A DNA stretch of 64,000 bases from Streptomyces radiopugnans (GTDB lineage Bacteria; Actinomycetota; Actinomycetes; Streptomycetales; Streptomycetaceae), in NCBI RefSeq assembly GCF_900110735.1, contig NZ_FOET01000010.1:148383-212382 (forward strand), read 5' to 3'. Of this stretch, positions 26,203 through 33,741 are shown one piece after another. The notes beneath the pieces were generated by a model that saw nothing but the letters and a program-made list of their open reading frames with translations, searched no databases and was not told the origin of the DNA. Numbering within the stretch: the stretch's first letter is position 1; every line of letters starts with the position of its first letter. The translations under genes and the position numbers were made by a program.

Positions 26203-27507
26203 ATGTCCGCACGCGGACGTCACCGTCGTATGCGCAACAGCCGTCTCACCCGCCTGTCGCTCGCCATCTCCGTGAGCGGCGCCGGCATGGCCCTTCCCCT
26301 GATGGCCGCCGGCGGAGCCAACGCCGCCTCCGTCGAGACCTGGGACAAGGTCGCCCAGTGCGAGAGCACGGGCAACTGGAGCATCAACACCGGCAACGGC
26401 TTCTACGGCGGCCTGCAGTTCACGCAGAGCACCTGGGCCGCCTTCGGTGGTACCCAGTACGCGCCGCGCGCCGACCTCGCCACCAAGGACCAGCAGATCG
26501 CCGTCGCCGAGAAGGTGCTGGCGGGGCAGGGCCCGGGCGCCTGGCCCGTGTGCTCGGTCAAGGCCGGCCTGACCAAGGGCGGTCCCGCCCCGGCCGTCTC
26601 CCCCGACGGCCAGAGCAACCCCACCGAGCAGAAGGAGCAGGCCCCGGCCGCTCCGAAGGCCGAGGCCAAGCCCGAGGTCAAGGCTGAGGCCAAGCCCGAG
26701 GCCGAGCCGAAGCAGCAGAAGAGCCAGGCCGCGCCGCAGCGCGCGGACCGCGGCGAGCGCGCCCACGGCCACAGCCACGACCACGGCACCGGCGAGGGCA
26801 CCTCCTACGAGGTCGTCGGCGGCGACACCCTCTTCAAGATCGCCGCCGCCCAGGACGTCCAGGGCGGCTGGGAGCGCATCTACGAGGACAACCGCCAGGT
26901 CATCGGCGACAACCCGAACCTGATCTTCCCGGGTCAGGAGCTCACCCTGGGCGGCGCCGCCACCCAGCAGAAGGCCGCGGCCAAGCCCGAGGCCAAGCCG
27001 GCCCCGAAGGCCGAGAAGACCGAGAAGGCAGCCCCCAAGGCCGAGAAGGCCGAGGCCGTGCAGCAGTCGGCCGAGCGTGCCGACCGCAGCGACCGCGGTG
27101 CGGTCACCGGCTACACCGCCCCGGTGAACGCCGCTCCGTCCGGCTCCTACAAGGCCTCCGGTGCCCGTTGGTCCAACGGCCACACCGGTGAGGACTTCGC
27201 CGCCGCCTCCGGCACCCCGGTGAAGGCCGTCACCAGCGGCACCGTGGTCTCCGCCGGCTGGGGCGGGGCCTACGGCAACCAGGTCGTCATCCGCCACAGC
27301 GACGGCCGGTACAGCCAGTACGGCCACCTGTCCTCGCTGTCGGTCAGCGCCGGCCAGACGGTCAACACCGGCCAGCAGATCGGCGCCGTCGGCTCCACCG
27401 GCAACAGCACCGGTCCGCACCTGCACTTCGAGATCCGTACCGCACCCGGTTACGGCTCGGACATCGACCCGCTGGCCTACCTGCGGGCCAACGGCGTCAG
27501 CATCTGA
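26203..27507 (+). CDS. Secreted Rpf/LysM/M23 peptidoglycan hydrolase
   Basis: 434 residues. The signal peptide is cleaved near residue 41 (GGANA-AS). The Rpf lysozyme-like domain (about 43-118) has catalytic Glu54 in AQCESTGNW. A Lys/Pro/Glu/Ala linker and a His-rich patch lead to one LysM domain (about 205-250), a second charged linker, and an M23 endopeptidase (about 310-434) with His327 and Asp331 in GHTGEDF and His406-Leu-His408 in PHLHFEIR. All active-site residues are present. It could cut both glycan strands and peptide cross-links and would aid spore germination and growth. Controlled by the c-di-AMP riboswitch. Confidence 0.94.
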   Translation: MSARGRHRRMRNSRLTRLSLAISVSGAGMALPLMAAGGANAASVETWDKVAQCESTGNWSINTGNGFYGGLQFTQSTWAAFGGTQYAPRADLATKDQQIAVAEKVLAGQGPGAWPVCSVKAGLTKGGPAPAVSPDGQSNPTEQKEQAPAAPKAEAKPEVKAEAKPEAEPKQQKSQAAPQRADRGERAHGHSHDHGTGEGTSYEVVGGDTLFKIAAAQDVQGGWERIYEDNRQVIGDNPNLIFPGQELTLGGAATQQKAAAKPEAKPAPKAEKTEKAAPKAEKAEAVQQSAERADRSDRGAVTGYTAPVNAAPSGSYKASGARWSNGHTGEDFAAASGTPVKAVTSGTVVSAGWGGAYGNQVVIRHSDGRYSQYGHLSSLSVSAGQTVNTGQQIGAVGSTGNSTGPHLHFEIRTAPGYGSDIDPLAYLRANGVSI

Positions 27508-27554
27508 GGGTCCTGACCCCCTCCGGCCCGGTCCCCGAGTCCGGAGCCGGTCGG

Positions 27555-27602
27555 GAGGCGGGCGGGGCAGGGGTGTGCGAACACCCCCGCCCCGCCCGCC
27601 TC
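27555..27602 (+). terminator. Strong terminator after the Rpf/M23 gene
   Basis: gaggcgggcggggc-a-ggggtgt pairs with acacccc-c-gccccgcccgcctc around a gcga loop, about 21 bp with one internal mismatch, followed by the T-rich ttcttcgtt. Confidence 0.85.
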
Positions 27603-27658
27603 TTCTTCGTTCCCTCACCCCGGCGCCCTGCCCCACCGGGCCCTCGCGGGCGGCCGGT

Positions 27659-28039
27659 TCACTCCACGCAGAGGCAGAAGGGGTGTCCGGCCGGGTCCCG
27701 GTAGACGCGGAAGTCGCGCTCGCCCCCGTCGCCCTGGAGGAGTTCGGCCCCCAGTTCCAGCGCCTCCCGCTCGGCCGCGTCCAACTCCTCGCGGGGCACG
27801 TAGAAGTCGAGGTGGAACTGCTGCGAACGCTCGGCGCTCGGCCACTGCGGCGGCACGTACCCGCGCGCCTCCTGGAAGGCGAACGTCCGGCCCTTCAGGG
27901 CGCCCGAGTCGAACGTCACCTCCACCCACCTGCCCTCGCCCTCGACCTTCCCGCCCAGCATCCGTGCGTAGAAGTCGGCGAGCTTCCCCGGTTCCGGGCA
28001 GTCCAGTACGACGACGTCCCGCAGCGTGGTGATGGCCAT
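27659..28039 (-). CDS. VOC-superfamily (glyoxalase/bleomycin-resistance-like) protein
   Basis: 126 residues with two beta-alpha-beta-beta-beta modules: VVLDCPEPGKLADFYARMLG in the first and QFHLDFYVP, VYRDPAGHPFCLCVE in the second. This actinobacterial subgroup is mostly uncharacterised. The ATG at 28039 has AGGAGGG upstream. It is divergent from a CGNR regulator across 135 bp packed with GGTAAC boxes, so it is probably the regulator's target. Confidence 0.85.
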   Translation of the reverse strand: MAITTLRDVVVLDCPEPGKLADFYARMLGGKVEGEGRWVEVTFDSGALKGRTFAFQEARGYVPPQWPSAERSQQFHLDFYVPREELDAAEREALELGAELLQGDGGERDFRVYRDPAGHPFCLCVE

Positions 28040-28087
28040 GGTGCTCTTCCCTCCTGTGCCGTGGATCACTTCCCCGTCACCCGCTCT

Positions 28088-28165
28088 GTTACCTGTTTAC
28101 GGCTTCAAGCGGTAACGAGTTACCCCATGATGGCGTTCTGTCGGTAACGGGGCAAGGCCGGTAAC
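28088..28165. promoter_or_regulatory. Cluster of GGTAAC boxes, candidate CGNR regulator binding region
   Basis: A perfect palindrome GGTAAC-GA-GTTACC lies at 28111-28124. More copies are at 28088-28093 (GTTACC), 28143-28148 (GGTAAC) and 28160-28165 (GGTAAC). Five copies of an AT-containing hexamer in 78 bp of GC-rich DNA between divergent genes strongly suggests an operator array. Confidence 0.6.
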
Positions 28166-28174
28166 GTGGCAGGT

Positions 28175-28738
28175 GTGGAACGACCCGAGGAGCGGGATCC
28201 CACGCCGCCGGGACTCCGCCTGGTGAGGGATCTGATCAACACCCTGGACGTGGAGACGGACGCCGACGCCCTCGCCACCGCGGACGGCCTCGCAGCGCTC
28301 GTGCACGAACACGGGTTGACCGGACCGCCACCGGCCAAACGGGACCTTCCGGATGTCATCCGGCTGCGCGAGGGCCTGCGCGCCGCATGCCTGGCCCACA
28401 CCGGCGCGCGCATGCCGAAGGAGACGGCGGACCGGCTGGCCGCGCTGCTGGAGGACGCGCCTCTGGTCCTCACCCTGGACGAGGATGGCGCGGCGGCGCT
28501 CCGCCCCGCCGGGGCGCGCACCGCGGCGGCGGCGCTCACCGCGGCCGTGGCCGCCGCCGTCTTCGCCGCGGCGGCCGACGGCACCTGGTCCCGCCTGAAG
28601 GTGTGCGAGGCGCACGACTGCCGCTGGGCGTACTACGACAGGAGCCCGGCAGGCCGCAGGCGCTGGTGCACCATGGCCGTCTGCGGCAGCCGGGCGAAGA
28701 TGCGGACGTACCGCGCACGGCGGTCGTCCGGGGACTGA
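28175..28738 (+). CDS. CGNR zinc-finger regulator (ABATE domain)
   Basis: 187 residues. The N-terminal ABATE-like part begins GLRLVRDLINTLD. The C-terminal zinc finger reads VCEAHDCRWAYYD, then RRWCTMAVCGSR, with CGSR in place of CGNR; four Cys are in place. Such proteins are usually described as stress-linked transcription regulators. The start is uncertain: GTG 28175 fits a leaderless transcript from TAACGT (28162-28167), and GTG 28166 is in frame three codons earlier. Its upstream region holds the GGTAAC boxes, suggesting autoregulation and control of the VOC gene. Confidence 0.85.
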   Translation: MERPEERDPTPPGLRLVRDLINTLDVETDADALATADGLAALVHEHGLTGPPPAKRDLPDVIRLREGLRAACLAHTGARMPKETADRLAALLEDAPLVLTLDEDGAAALRPAGARTAAAALTAAVAAAVFAAAADGTWSRLKVCEAHDCRWAYYDRSPAGRRRWCTMAVCGSRAKMRTYRARRSSGD

Positions 28739-28790
28739 GCCGCCCCCGGCGGGCTCCCGCAGCCGGAAGCCCGCAGGCGGGGAGCGGGCC

Positions 28791-30131
28791 CTACGCCGTC
28801 GGCCGGCCCAGCGCGCGGAAGGACCAGCCCGCCTTGCGCCACAGGGCCGGATCGAGGGTGTTGCGGCCGTCCAGGATGCGCTTGTGCGCCACGGCCTGGC
28901 CCAGCGCCTCCGGGTCGAGCTCCCTGAACTCGCGCCACTCCGTCAGGTGCAGCACCACGTCCGCCCCCCGCACCGCCTCCGGCACGCTGTCCGCGTAGCC
29001 CAGGGTGGGGAAGACCCGCCGGGCGTTCTCCATGCCCTTGGGGTCGTAGACCGTCACCTGCCCGCCCTGCAGGTGGATCTGGCCCGCGACGTTCAGCGCC
29101 GGCGAGTCCCGTACGTCGTCGGAGTCCGGCTTGAAGGTCGCCCCCAGCACCGCCACGCGCTGCCCCAGGAACGTGCCGCCGACCGTCTCGCGGGCCAGCT
29201 CCACCATGTGGGAGCGGCGGCGCATGTTGATCGAGTCCACCTCGCGCAGGAACGTCAGCGCCTGGTCGGCGCCCAGCTCGCCCGCCCGCGCCATGAACGC
29301 ACGGATGTCCTTGGGCAGGCAGCCGCCGCCGAAACCGATCCCGGCGCGCAGGAACTTCCGCCCGATCCGGTCGTCGTACCCGATGGCCTCCGCCAGCTTC
29401 ACCACGTCGCCGCCGGCCGCCTCGCAGACCTCGGCCATGGCGTTGATGAACGAGATCTTGGTGGCCAGGAAGGAGTTCGCGGCGGTCTTCACCAGCTCCG
29501 CCGTCGGGAAGTCGGCGACGACGAACGGCGAGCCCTCGGCCACCGGCTTCGCGTACACCTCGCGCAGCAGCTCCTCCGCGCGCGCCGAGCGCACCCCCAC
29601 CACGATGCGGTCCGGGCGCAGGGTGTCCTCCACGGCGAAGCCCTCGCGCAGGAACTCCGGATTCCACGCCAGCTCCACCGCGTCGCCCGCCGGGGCCAGC
29701 TCCGCCAGCCGCCTCGCCAGCCGGTCCGCGCTGCCCACCGGCACCGTGGACTTGCCCACCACCAGGGCGGGCCGCGTCAAGTGTGGGGCCAGGGAGTCCA
29801 GCGCGCCGTCCACGTAGGACATGTCGCACGCGTACTCGCCCTGCTTCTGGGGGGTGTTCACACAGATGAAGTGGACGTCCCCGAACGCGCCCACCTCCTC
29901 CCAGGAGGCGGTGAAGCGCAGCCGTCCGGTCGAGCCCGCAATCCCTGCGACATGGCGGCGCAGCAGCTCCTCCAGCCCGGGCTCGTACATCGGGGCCCGC
30001 CCCTCGGCCAGGGCCTCGATCTTCTCCGGCACCACATCCAGGCCCAGCACCTCGAAGCCCAGCTCGGCCATGGCGGCGGCGTGCGTCGCGCCGAGGTAAC
30101 CGGTGCCGATCACGGTGATTCTGAGGGCCAT
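28791..30131 (-). CDS. UDP-glucose 6-dehydrogenase family protein
   Basis: 446 residues. Oxidises UDP-glucose, or a related UDP-sugar, to the uronic acid with two NAD+. N-terminal Rossmann VIGTGYLGATHA. The catalytic Cys271 is in GFGGGCLPKDI, with EFLREGFAV, the VKTAANSFLATKISFIN helix and the C-terminal ATFKPDSDDVRDSP. The ATG at 30131 has AGGAG upstream; a 14-codon extension was dropped. UDP-glucuronate could feed a teichuronic-acid-like wall polymer, in keeping with the LCP genes that follow. Confidence 0.94.
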   Translation of the reverse strand: MALRITVIGTGYLGATHAAAMAELGFEVLGLDVVPEKIEALAEGRAPMYEPGLEELLRRHVAGIAGSTGRLRFTASWEEVGAFGDVHFICVNTPQKQGEYACDMSYVDGALDSLAPHLTRPALVVGKSTVPVGSADRLARRLAELAPAGDAVELAWNPEFLREGFAVEDTLRPDRIVVGVRSARAEELLREVYAKPVAEGSPFVVADFPTAELVKTAANSFLATKISFINAMAEVCEAAGGDVVKLAEAIGYDDRIGRKFLRAGIGFGGGCLPKDIRAFMARAGELGADQALTFLREVDSINMRRRSHMVELARETVGGTFLGQRVAVLGATFKPDSDDVRDSPALNVAGQIHLQGGQVTVYDPKGMENARRVFPTLGYADSVPEAVRGADVVLHLTEWREFRELDPEALGQAVAHKRILDGRNTLDPALWRKAGWSFRALGRPTA

Positions 30132-30274
30132 GGACTGCTCCTGGGACGCGGGCGAGGTGCTGCCCGTGAGCATATCCGGCCGCTGCCGGGGCGGGCGGGG
30201 GCCGAGGGGGAGCCCGCCGGGCCGGTGTCGGCAAACTCATGTATCCGTGGAGACGGGGGACCACTAGAATTGTG

Positions 30275-30290
30275 TTACTTAACGGTAGTT
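30275..30290 (+). promoter_or_regulatory. Promoter element shared with the thiolase gene
   Basis: TTACTTAACGGTAGTT lies 30 bp before the acyl-CoA dehydrogenase start and matches 14 of 16 bases of the thiolase element at 2165-2180, in the same orientation. TAGTTA at its end may be the -10. Confidence 0.5.
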
Positions 30291-30320
30291 AGCAGCAGCG
30301 CACCCAGGGAGTGAGACACC

Positions 30321-31499
30321 GTGGCGGGATCGACCGACTTCGACCTCTACCGTCCGTCGGAGGAGCACGAGATGCTCCGCGAATCGGTGCGCTCGCTCGC
30401 CGAGGCGAAGATCGCGCCCTTCGCGGCCGAGGTGGACGAGCAGGGCCGCTTCCCGCAGGAGGCCCTGGACGCGCTGGTCGCCAACGACCTGCACGCCGTC
30501 CACGTACCCGAGTCCTACGGCGGCGCGGGCGCCGACGCGCTCGCCACCGTCATCGTGATCGAGGAGGTCGCCCGCGTCTGCGCCTCGTCCTCCCTGATCC
30601 CGGCCGTCAACAAGCTCGGCTCCCTCCCGGTGGTCCTGTCCGGCTCCGAGGAGCTGAAGAGCAAGTACCTCGCCCCGCTGGCCAAGGGCGACGCGATGTT
30701 CTCCTACTGCCTCTCCGAGCCGGAGGCCGGCTCGGACGCCGCGGGCATGAAGACCCGCGCCGTGCGCGACGGGGACACCTACGTCCTCAACGGGGTCAAG
30801 CGCTGGATCACCAACGCCGGCGTCAGCGAGTACTACACCGTGATGGCCGTCACCGACCCCGAGAAGCGCTCCAAGGGCATCTCGGCCTTCGTGGTGGAGA
30901 AGGGCGACGAGGGCGTCTCCTTCGGCGCCCCGGAGAAGAAGCTCGGCATCAAGGGCTCCCCGACCCGCGAGGTCTACTTCGACAACGTCCGCATCCCCGC
31001 CGACCGCATGATCGGCGAGGAGGGCACCGGCTTCGCCACCGCGATGAAGACCCTGGACCACACCCGCATCACCATCGCGGCCCAGGCCCTCGGCATCGCC
31101 CAGGGCGCGCTGGACTACGCCAAGGGCTACGTCGCCGAGCGCAAGCAGTTCGGCAAGCCGATCGGCGACTTCCAGGGCGTGCAGTTCATGCTCGCCGACA
31201 TGGCGATGAAGCTGGAGGCCGCCCGCCAGCTCACCTACGCCGCCGCCGCCCGCTCCGAGCGCGTCACCCTCGGCGCCGACGGCAAGGCGGAGGACCTGAC
31301 CTTCTACGGCGCCGCCGCCAAGTGCTACGCCTCCGACGCCGCCATGGAGATCACCACGGACGCCGTCCAGCTCCTCGGCGGCTACGGCTACACCCGCGAC
31401 TACCCGGTCGAGCGCATGATGCGCGATGCCAAGATCACCCAGATCTACGAGGGCACCAACCAGGTCCAGCGCATCGTGATGGCCCGCAACCTGCCGTAA
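30321..31499 (+). CDS. Acyl-CoA dehydrogenase
   Basis: 392 residues, flavoenzyme for the first step of beta-oxidation. N-terminal helical domain with VHVPESYGGAGAD; the middle beta domain has YCLSEPEAGSDAAGMKT and KRWITNAG for FAD and substrate. In the C-terminal helical domain, RKQFGKPIGDFQ and LLGGYGYTRDYPVERMMRDAKI are conserved. The catalytic Glu is in QIYEGTNQVQR, about residue 379, the short-chain acyl-CoA dehydrogenase position. The GTG start has GGGAG upstream. The shared promoter element with the thiolase supports a catabolic role. Confidence 0.95.
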   Translation: MAGSTDFDLYRPSEEHEMLRESVRSLAEAKIAPFAAEVDEQGRFPQEALDALVANDLHAVHVPESYGGAGADALATVIVIEEVARVCASSSLIPAVNKLGSLPVVLSGSEELKSKYLAPLAKGDAMFSYCLSEPEAGSDAAGMKTRAVRDGDTYVLNGVKRWITNAGVSEYYTVMAVTDPEKRSKGISAFVVEKGDEGVSFGAPEKKLGIKGSPTREVYFDNVRIPADRMIGEEGTGFATAMKTLDHTRITIAAQALGIAQGALDYAKGYVAERKQFGKPIGDFQGVQFMLADMAMKLEAARQLTYAAAARSERVTLGADGKAEDLTFYGAAAKCYASDAAMEITTDAVQLLGGYGYTRDYPVERMMRDAKITQIYEGTNQVQRIVMARNLP

Positions 31500-31510
31500 G
31501 ACGCCGTTCC

Positions 31511-31572
31511 CACCGCACGGAACCGCACCGCACGGAACCGCACCGCACGGCACAGCACGGAACCGCACCGCA
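31511..31572. repeat. 15-bp tandem repeats after the acyl-CoA dehydrogenase gene
   Basis: About four units of caccgcacggaaccg, two perfect and two degenerate, fill the start of the gap before the terminator. Confidence 0.8.
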
Positions 31573-31589
31573 GTACGGCCGCGGCTCAG

Positions 31590-31613
31590 GGGGCACCCCT
31601 TCGGGGGTGCCCC
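31590..31613 (+). terminator. Terminator of the acyl-CoA dehydrogenase gene
   Basis: A perfect 10-bp stem ggggcacccc/ggggtgcccc with a ttcg tetraloop, followed by tgtcgtttccc. Confidence 0.85.
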
Positions 31614-31674
31614 TGTCGTTTCCCCCACCGCTCCCGCCCCTCCCGGGCCCGGGAGCCTTCCGGACCAGGGAACG

Positions 31675-31712
31675 CGTGTGGGCCCCGGACCGGGCGGTCC
31701 GGGGCCCACACG
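31675..31712 (-). terminator. Terminator of the first LCP gene, 17-bp perfect stem
   Basis: cgtgtgggccccggacc (31675-31691) pairs perfectly with 31696-31712 across a gggc loop, 43 bp beyond the convergent LCP stop codon. Confidence 0.8.
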
Positions 31713-31754
31713 TTCACATGGCCATGGTGGCGGTGTTCCCCGCGCGGGCGGGTT

Positions 31755-32954
31755 TCAGTCGGCCCTGACCGTGACCTTCTCGCCGTTCTTCAGCTGCCCG
31801 ACGAGCTGCTTGACCCTGGTCATGTCCCACTTGAGCGAGCCCTGCGGTGCGGAGCCCGCTATCGGCATGTTCATCGAGGTGCCCTCGCCGCCCGAGACGC
31901 CCTTCATGGCCCAGAACATCGAGGCGAGGTCGAACAGGCCCATGTCCTCGTCCACGATCAGGGTGTCCAGACCCGCGCCCAGCGTCGGGTAGAGCCTGAA
32001 GGGGTTGATGATCGTGGAGGGGGTGGCGGCCTGGTTCGCCAGGGCGGAGAGGAACTTCTGCTGGTTCTTGGTGCGTTCCAGGTCGCTGCCGGCCTCGTAG
32101 CGGTTGCGGACGAAGGCCAGGGCCTGGGCGCCGTCGAGGGTCTGGCGGCCCTTCTTGAAGTCGGCGCCGGAGTTCTTGTCCTTGATGTCGCGGGGGATGT
32201 CCATCTCCACGCCGCCCAGGGCGTCCACGATGGAGGCGAAGCCGCCGAAGCCGATCTCCGCGTAGTGGTCTATGTGCAGACCGGTGTTGTACTCGACGGT
32301 GCGGACCAGCAGGGTGGCGCCGTCCATGGAGTAGGCGGCGTTGAGCTTGCGCGCGCCGGGGGAGGGGAAGGTCTTGCCGCTCTCGGAGCCCTTGAACTCC
32401 GGGATGGTGACCCAGGAGTCGCGGGGCAGGGAGATCATCGTGTTCCCCTCGGGGCCCACATGCAGGATGATCATGGAGTCGGTGCGCTTGCCCTCCGCCG
32501 AACCGGTGCGGAGTTTCTTCCTGTCCTCGTCCGACAGGCCTTCGCGGCTGTCGGAGCCGACTATGAGGTACGTGGTGCCCTCGCCCTTCTCGGGCCGGTC
32601 CATGACCGTACTCAGGTCGACCTCCCGGCGCAGCTTGGAGTCGGCCCAGAAGTACGTGCCGACCGACCACACCAACAGCACGACGAGCAGTGTGACGAGC
32701 CCCGTCTTGAACCGGCGGCCCCAGTCCGGCGCCGGTCTCGCACCGCCGTGGCCGGGTGCGGCGGGCTCGCCCGGTCCGCCGCCCGCGTAACCCGAACCGG
32801 CGTAGACCTGGCCCGTGTTGTAGCCGGAGTCGTAGCTCGCGTGGCCGCCGTAACCGTAGCCGCCGCCGGGGTCGTTGCCGGGTCCGGTCGTCGGTACGGC
32901 GCGGTTGGGAACCGGGCGCGGGCCGACGCCGCCGCTGTTGGGCCAGTCAGTCAT
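31755..32954 (-). CDS. LytR-CpsA-Psr (LCP) family protein 1
   Basis: Membrane phosphotransferase that would join undecaprenyl-linked glycopolymers to peptidoglycan on the outer face. 399 residues: a Gly/Tyr/Pro-rich cytoplasmic N terminus, one TM helix (about 84-104), then the LCP domain with VGSDSRE, the catalytic-arginine motif SLPRDSWV, KLNAAYSMDG and DHYAEIGFGGF, VRNRYEAGSDLERTKNQQ. No LytR_C domain. The ATG at 32954 is the usual-looking start, though its Shine-Dalgarno is weak; an in-frame ATG at 32990 is possible. First of five LCP genes within 10 kb, and the only one followed by its own long hairpin. Confidence 0.9.
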   Translation of the reverse strand: MTDWPNSGGVGPRPVPNRAVPTTGPGNDPGGGYGYGGHASYDSGYNTGQVYAGSGYAGGGPGEPAAPGHGGARPAPDWGRRFKTGLVTLLVVLLVWSVGTYFWADSKLRREVDLSTVMDRPEKGEGTTYLIVGSDSREGLSDEDRKKLRTGSAEGKRTDSMIILHVGPEGNTMISLPRDSWVTIPEFKGSESGKTFPSPGARKLNAAYSMDGATLLVRTVEYNTGLHIDHYAEIGFGGFASIVDALGGVEMDIPRDIKDKNSGADFKKGRQTLDGAQALAFVRNRYEAGSDLERTKNQQKFLSALANQAATPSTIINPFRLYPTLGAGLDTLIVDEDMGLFDLASMFWAMKGVSGGEGTSMNMPIAGSAPQGSLKWDMTRVKQLVGQLKNGEKVTVRAD

Positions 32955-33113
32955 GGGAGGCAGTGTGCCCCCTCGGACCGGGCGCGCCATAGACAGGGGG
33001 GCGGAACAGAAGCGCGGCTGTTGCAGAGCTGATGCATTGCGGGGGCGGGCGGGTCCGGCGGGGAGCGCACGGGATCACACCGGGCCACCCGGTTCCGCCC
33101 GGGACGGGCCGCT

Positions 33114-33119
33114 TAGGGT
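33114..33119 (+). promoter_or_regulatory. -10 box for a leaderless thioesterase transcript
   Basis: TAGGGT ends 7 nt before the ATG at 33126, with only GGAAG in between. Confidence 0.45.
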
Positions 33120-33125
33120 GGAAGC

Positions 33126-33677
33126 ATGACCACTCAGGCCCAGGCCACCCAGCACGAACTGCCGGGCAAGCCCACAGCGGCGTCCCGCACCACCCTGTCC
33201 CACATCATGACGGGGAACGACACCAACCTCCTCGGCACCGTCCACGGCGGTGTGATCATGAAACTGGTCGACGACGCGGCGGGCGCGGTCGCCGGCCGGC
33301 ACTCGGGAGGCCCGGCGGTCACGGCGTCGATGGACGAGATGGTCTTCCTGGAGCCGGTCCGGGTGGGCGATCTGGTGCATGTGAAGGCCCAGGTGAACTG
33401 GACCGGCCGGTCCTCGATGGAGGTCGGCGTGCGGGTGCTGGCCGAGCGCTGGAACGAGTCCACGCCCGCCACCCAGGTCGCCTCCGCCTACCTGGTGTTC
33501 ACCGCGGTCGACGAGAACGGCCGGCCCAGGCCCGTACCGCCGGTGGTCCCCGAGTCCGAGCGCGACAAGCGGCGATGGCAGGAGGCGCAGATCCGGCGTA
33601 CGCACCGGCTCGCCAGGCGCCGCGCCATCAAGGAGCTGCGCGACCGGCGGGCGGCCGAGGGCATGACGGAGGACTGA
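33126..33677 (+). CDS. Hotdog-fold acyl-CoA thioesterase
   Basis: 183 residues; hydrolyses acyl-CoA to free acid and CoA. Single hotdog domain (about 20-135) with GTVHGGVIMKLVDDAAG, the helix that carries the catalytic Asp and His region, then FLEPVRVGDLVHVKAQVN. The C terminus is a long basic helix rich in Arg (RRTHRLARRRAIKELRDRR), unusual for YciA-type enzymes but seen in actinobacterial ones. Divergent from LCP gene 1 across 171 bp. Confidence 0.9.
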   Translation: MTTQAQATQHELPGKPTAASRTTLSHIMTGNDTNLLGTVHGGVIMKLVDDAAGAVAGRHSGGPAVTASMDEMVFLEPVRVGDLVHVKAQVNWTGRSSMEVGVRVLAERWNESTPATQVASAYLVFTAVDENGRPRPVPPVVPESERDKRRWQEAQIRRTHRLARRRAIKELRDRRAAEGMTED

Positions 33678-33696
33678 GGGCCGCCGCCCCGGGCCC

Positions 33697-33720
33697 GCCG
33701 GCGCGTACGGACACGCCGGC
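33697..33720. terminator. Hairpin between thioesterase and LCP gene 2
   Basis: gccggcgcgt and acacgccggc pair over 10 bp with one mismatch and an acgg loop between two converging genes. Confidence 0.5.
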
Positions 33721-33741
33721 GCCTACGGCCCGGCCCCGCGG

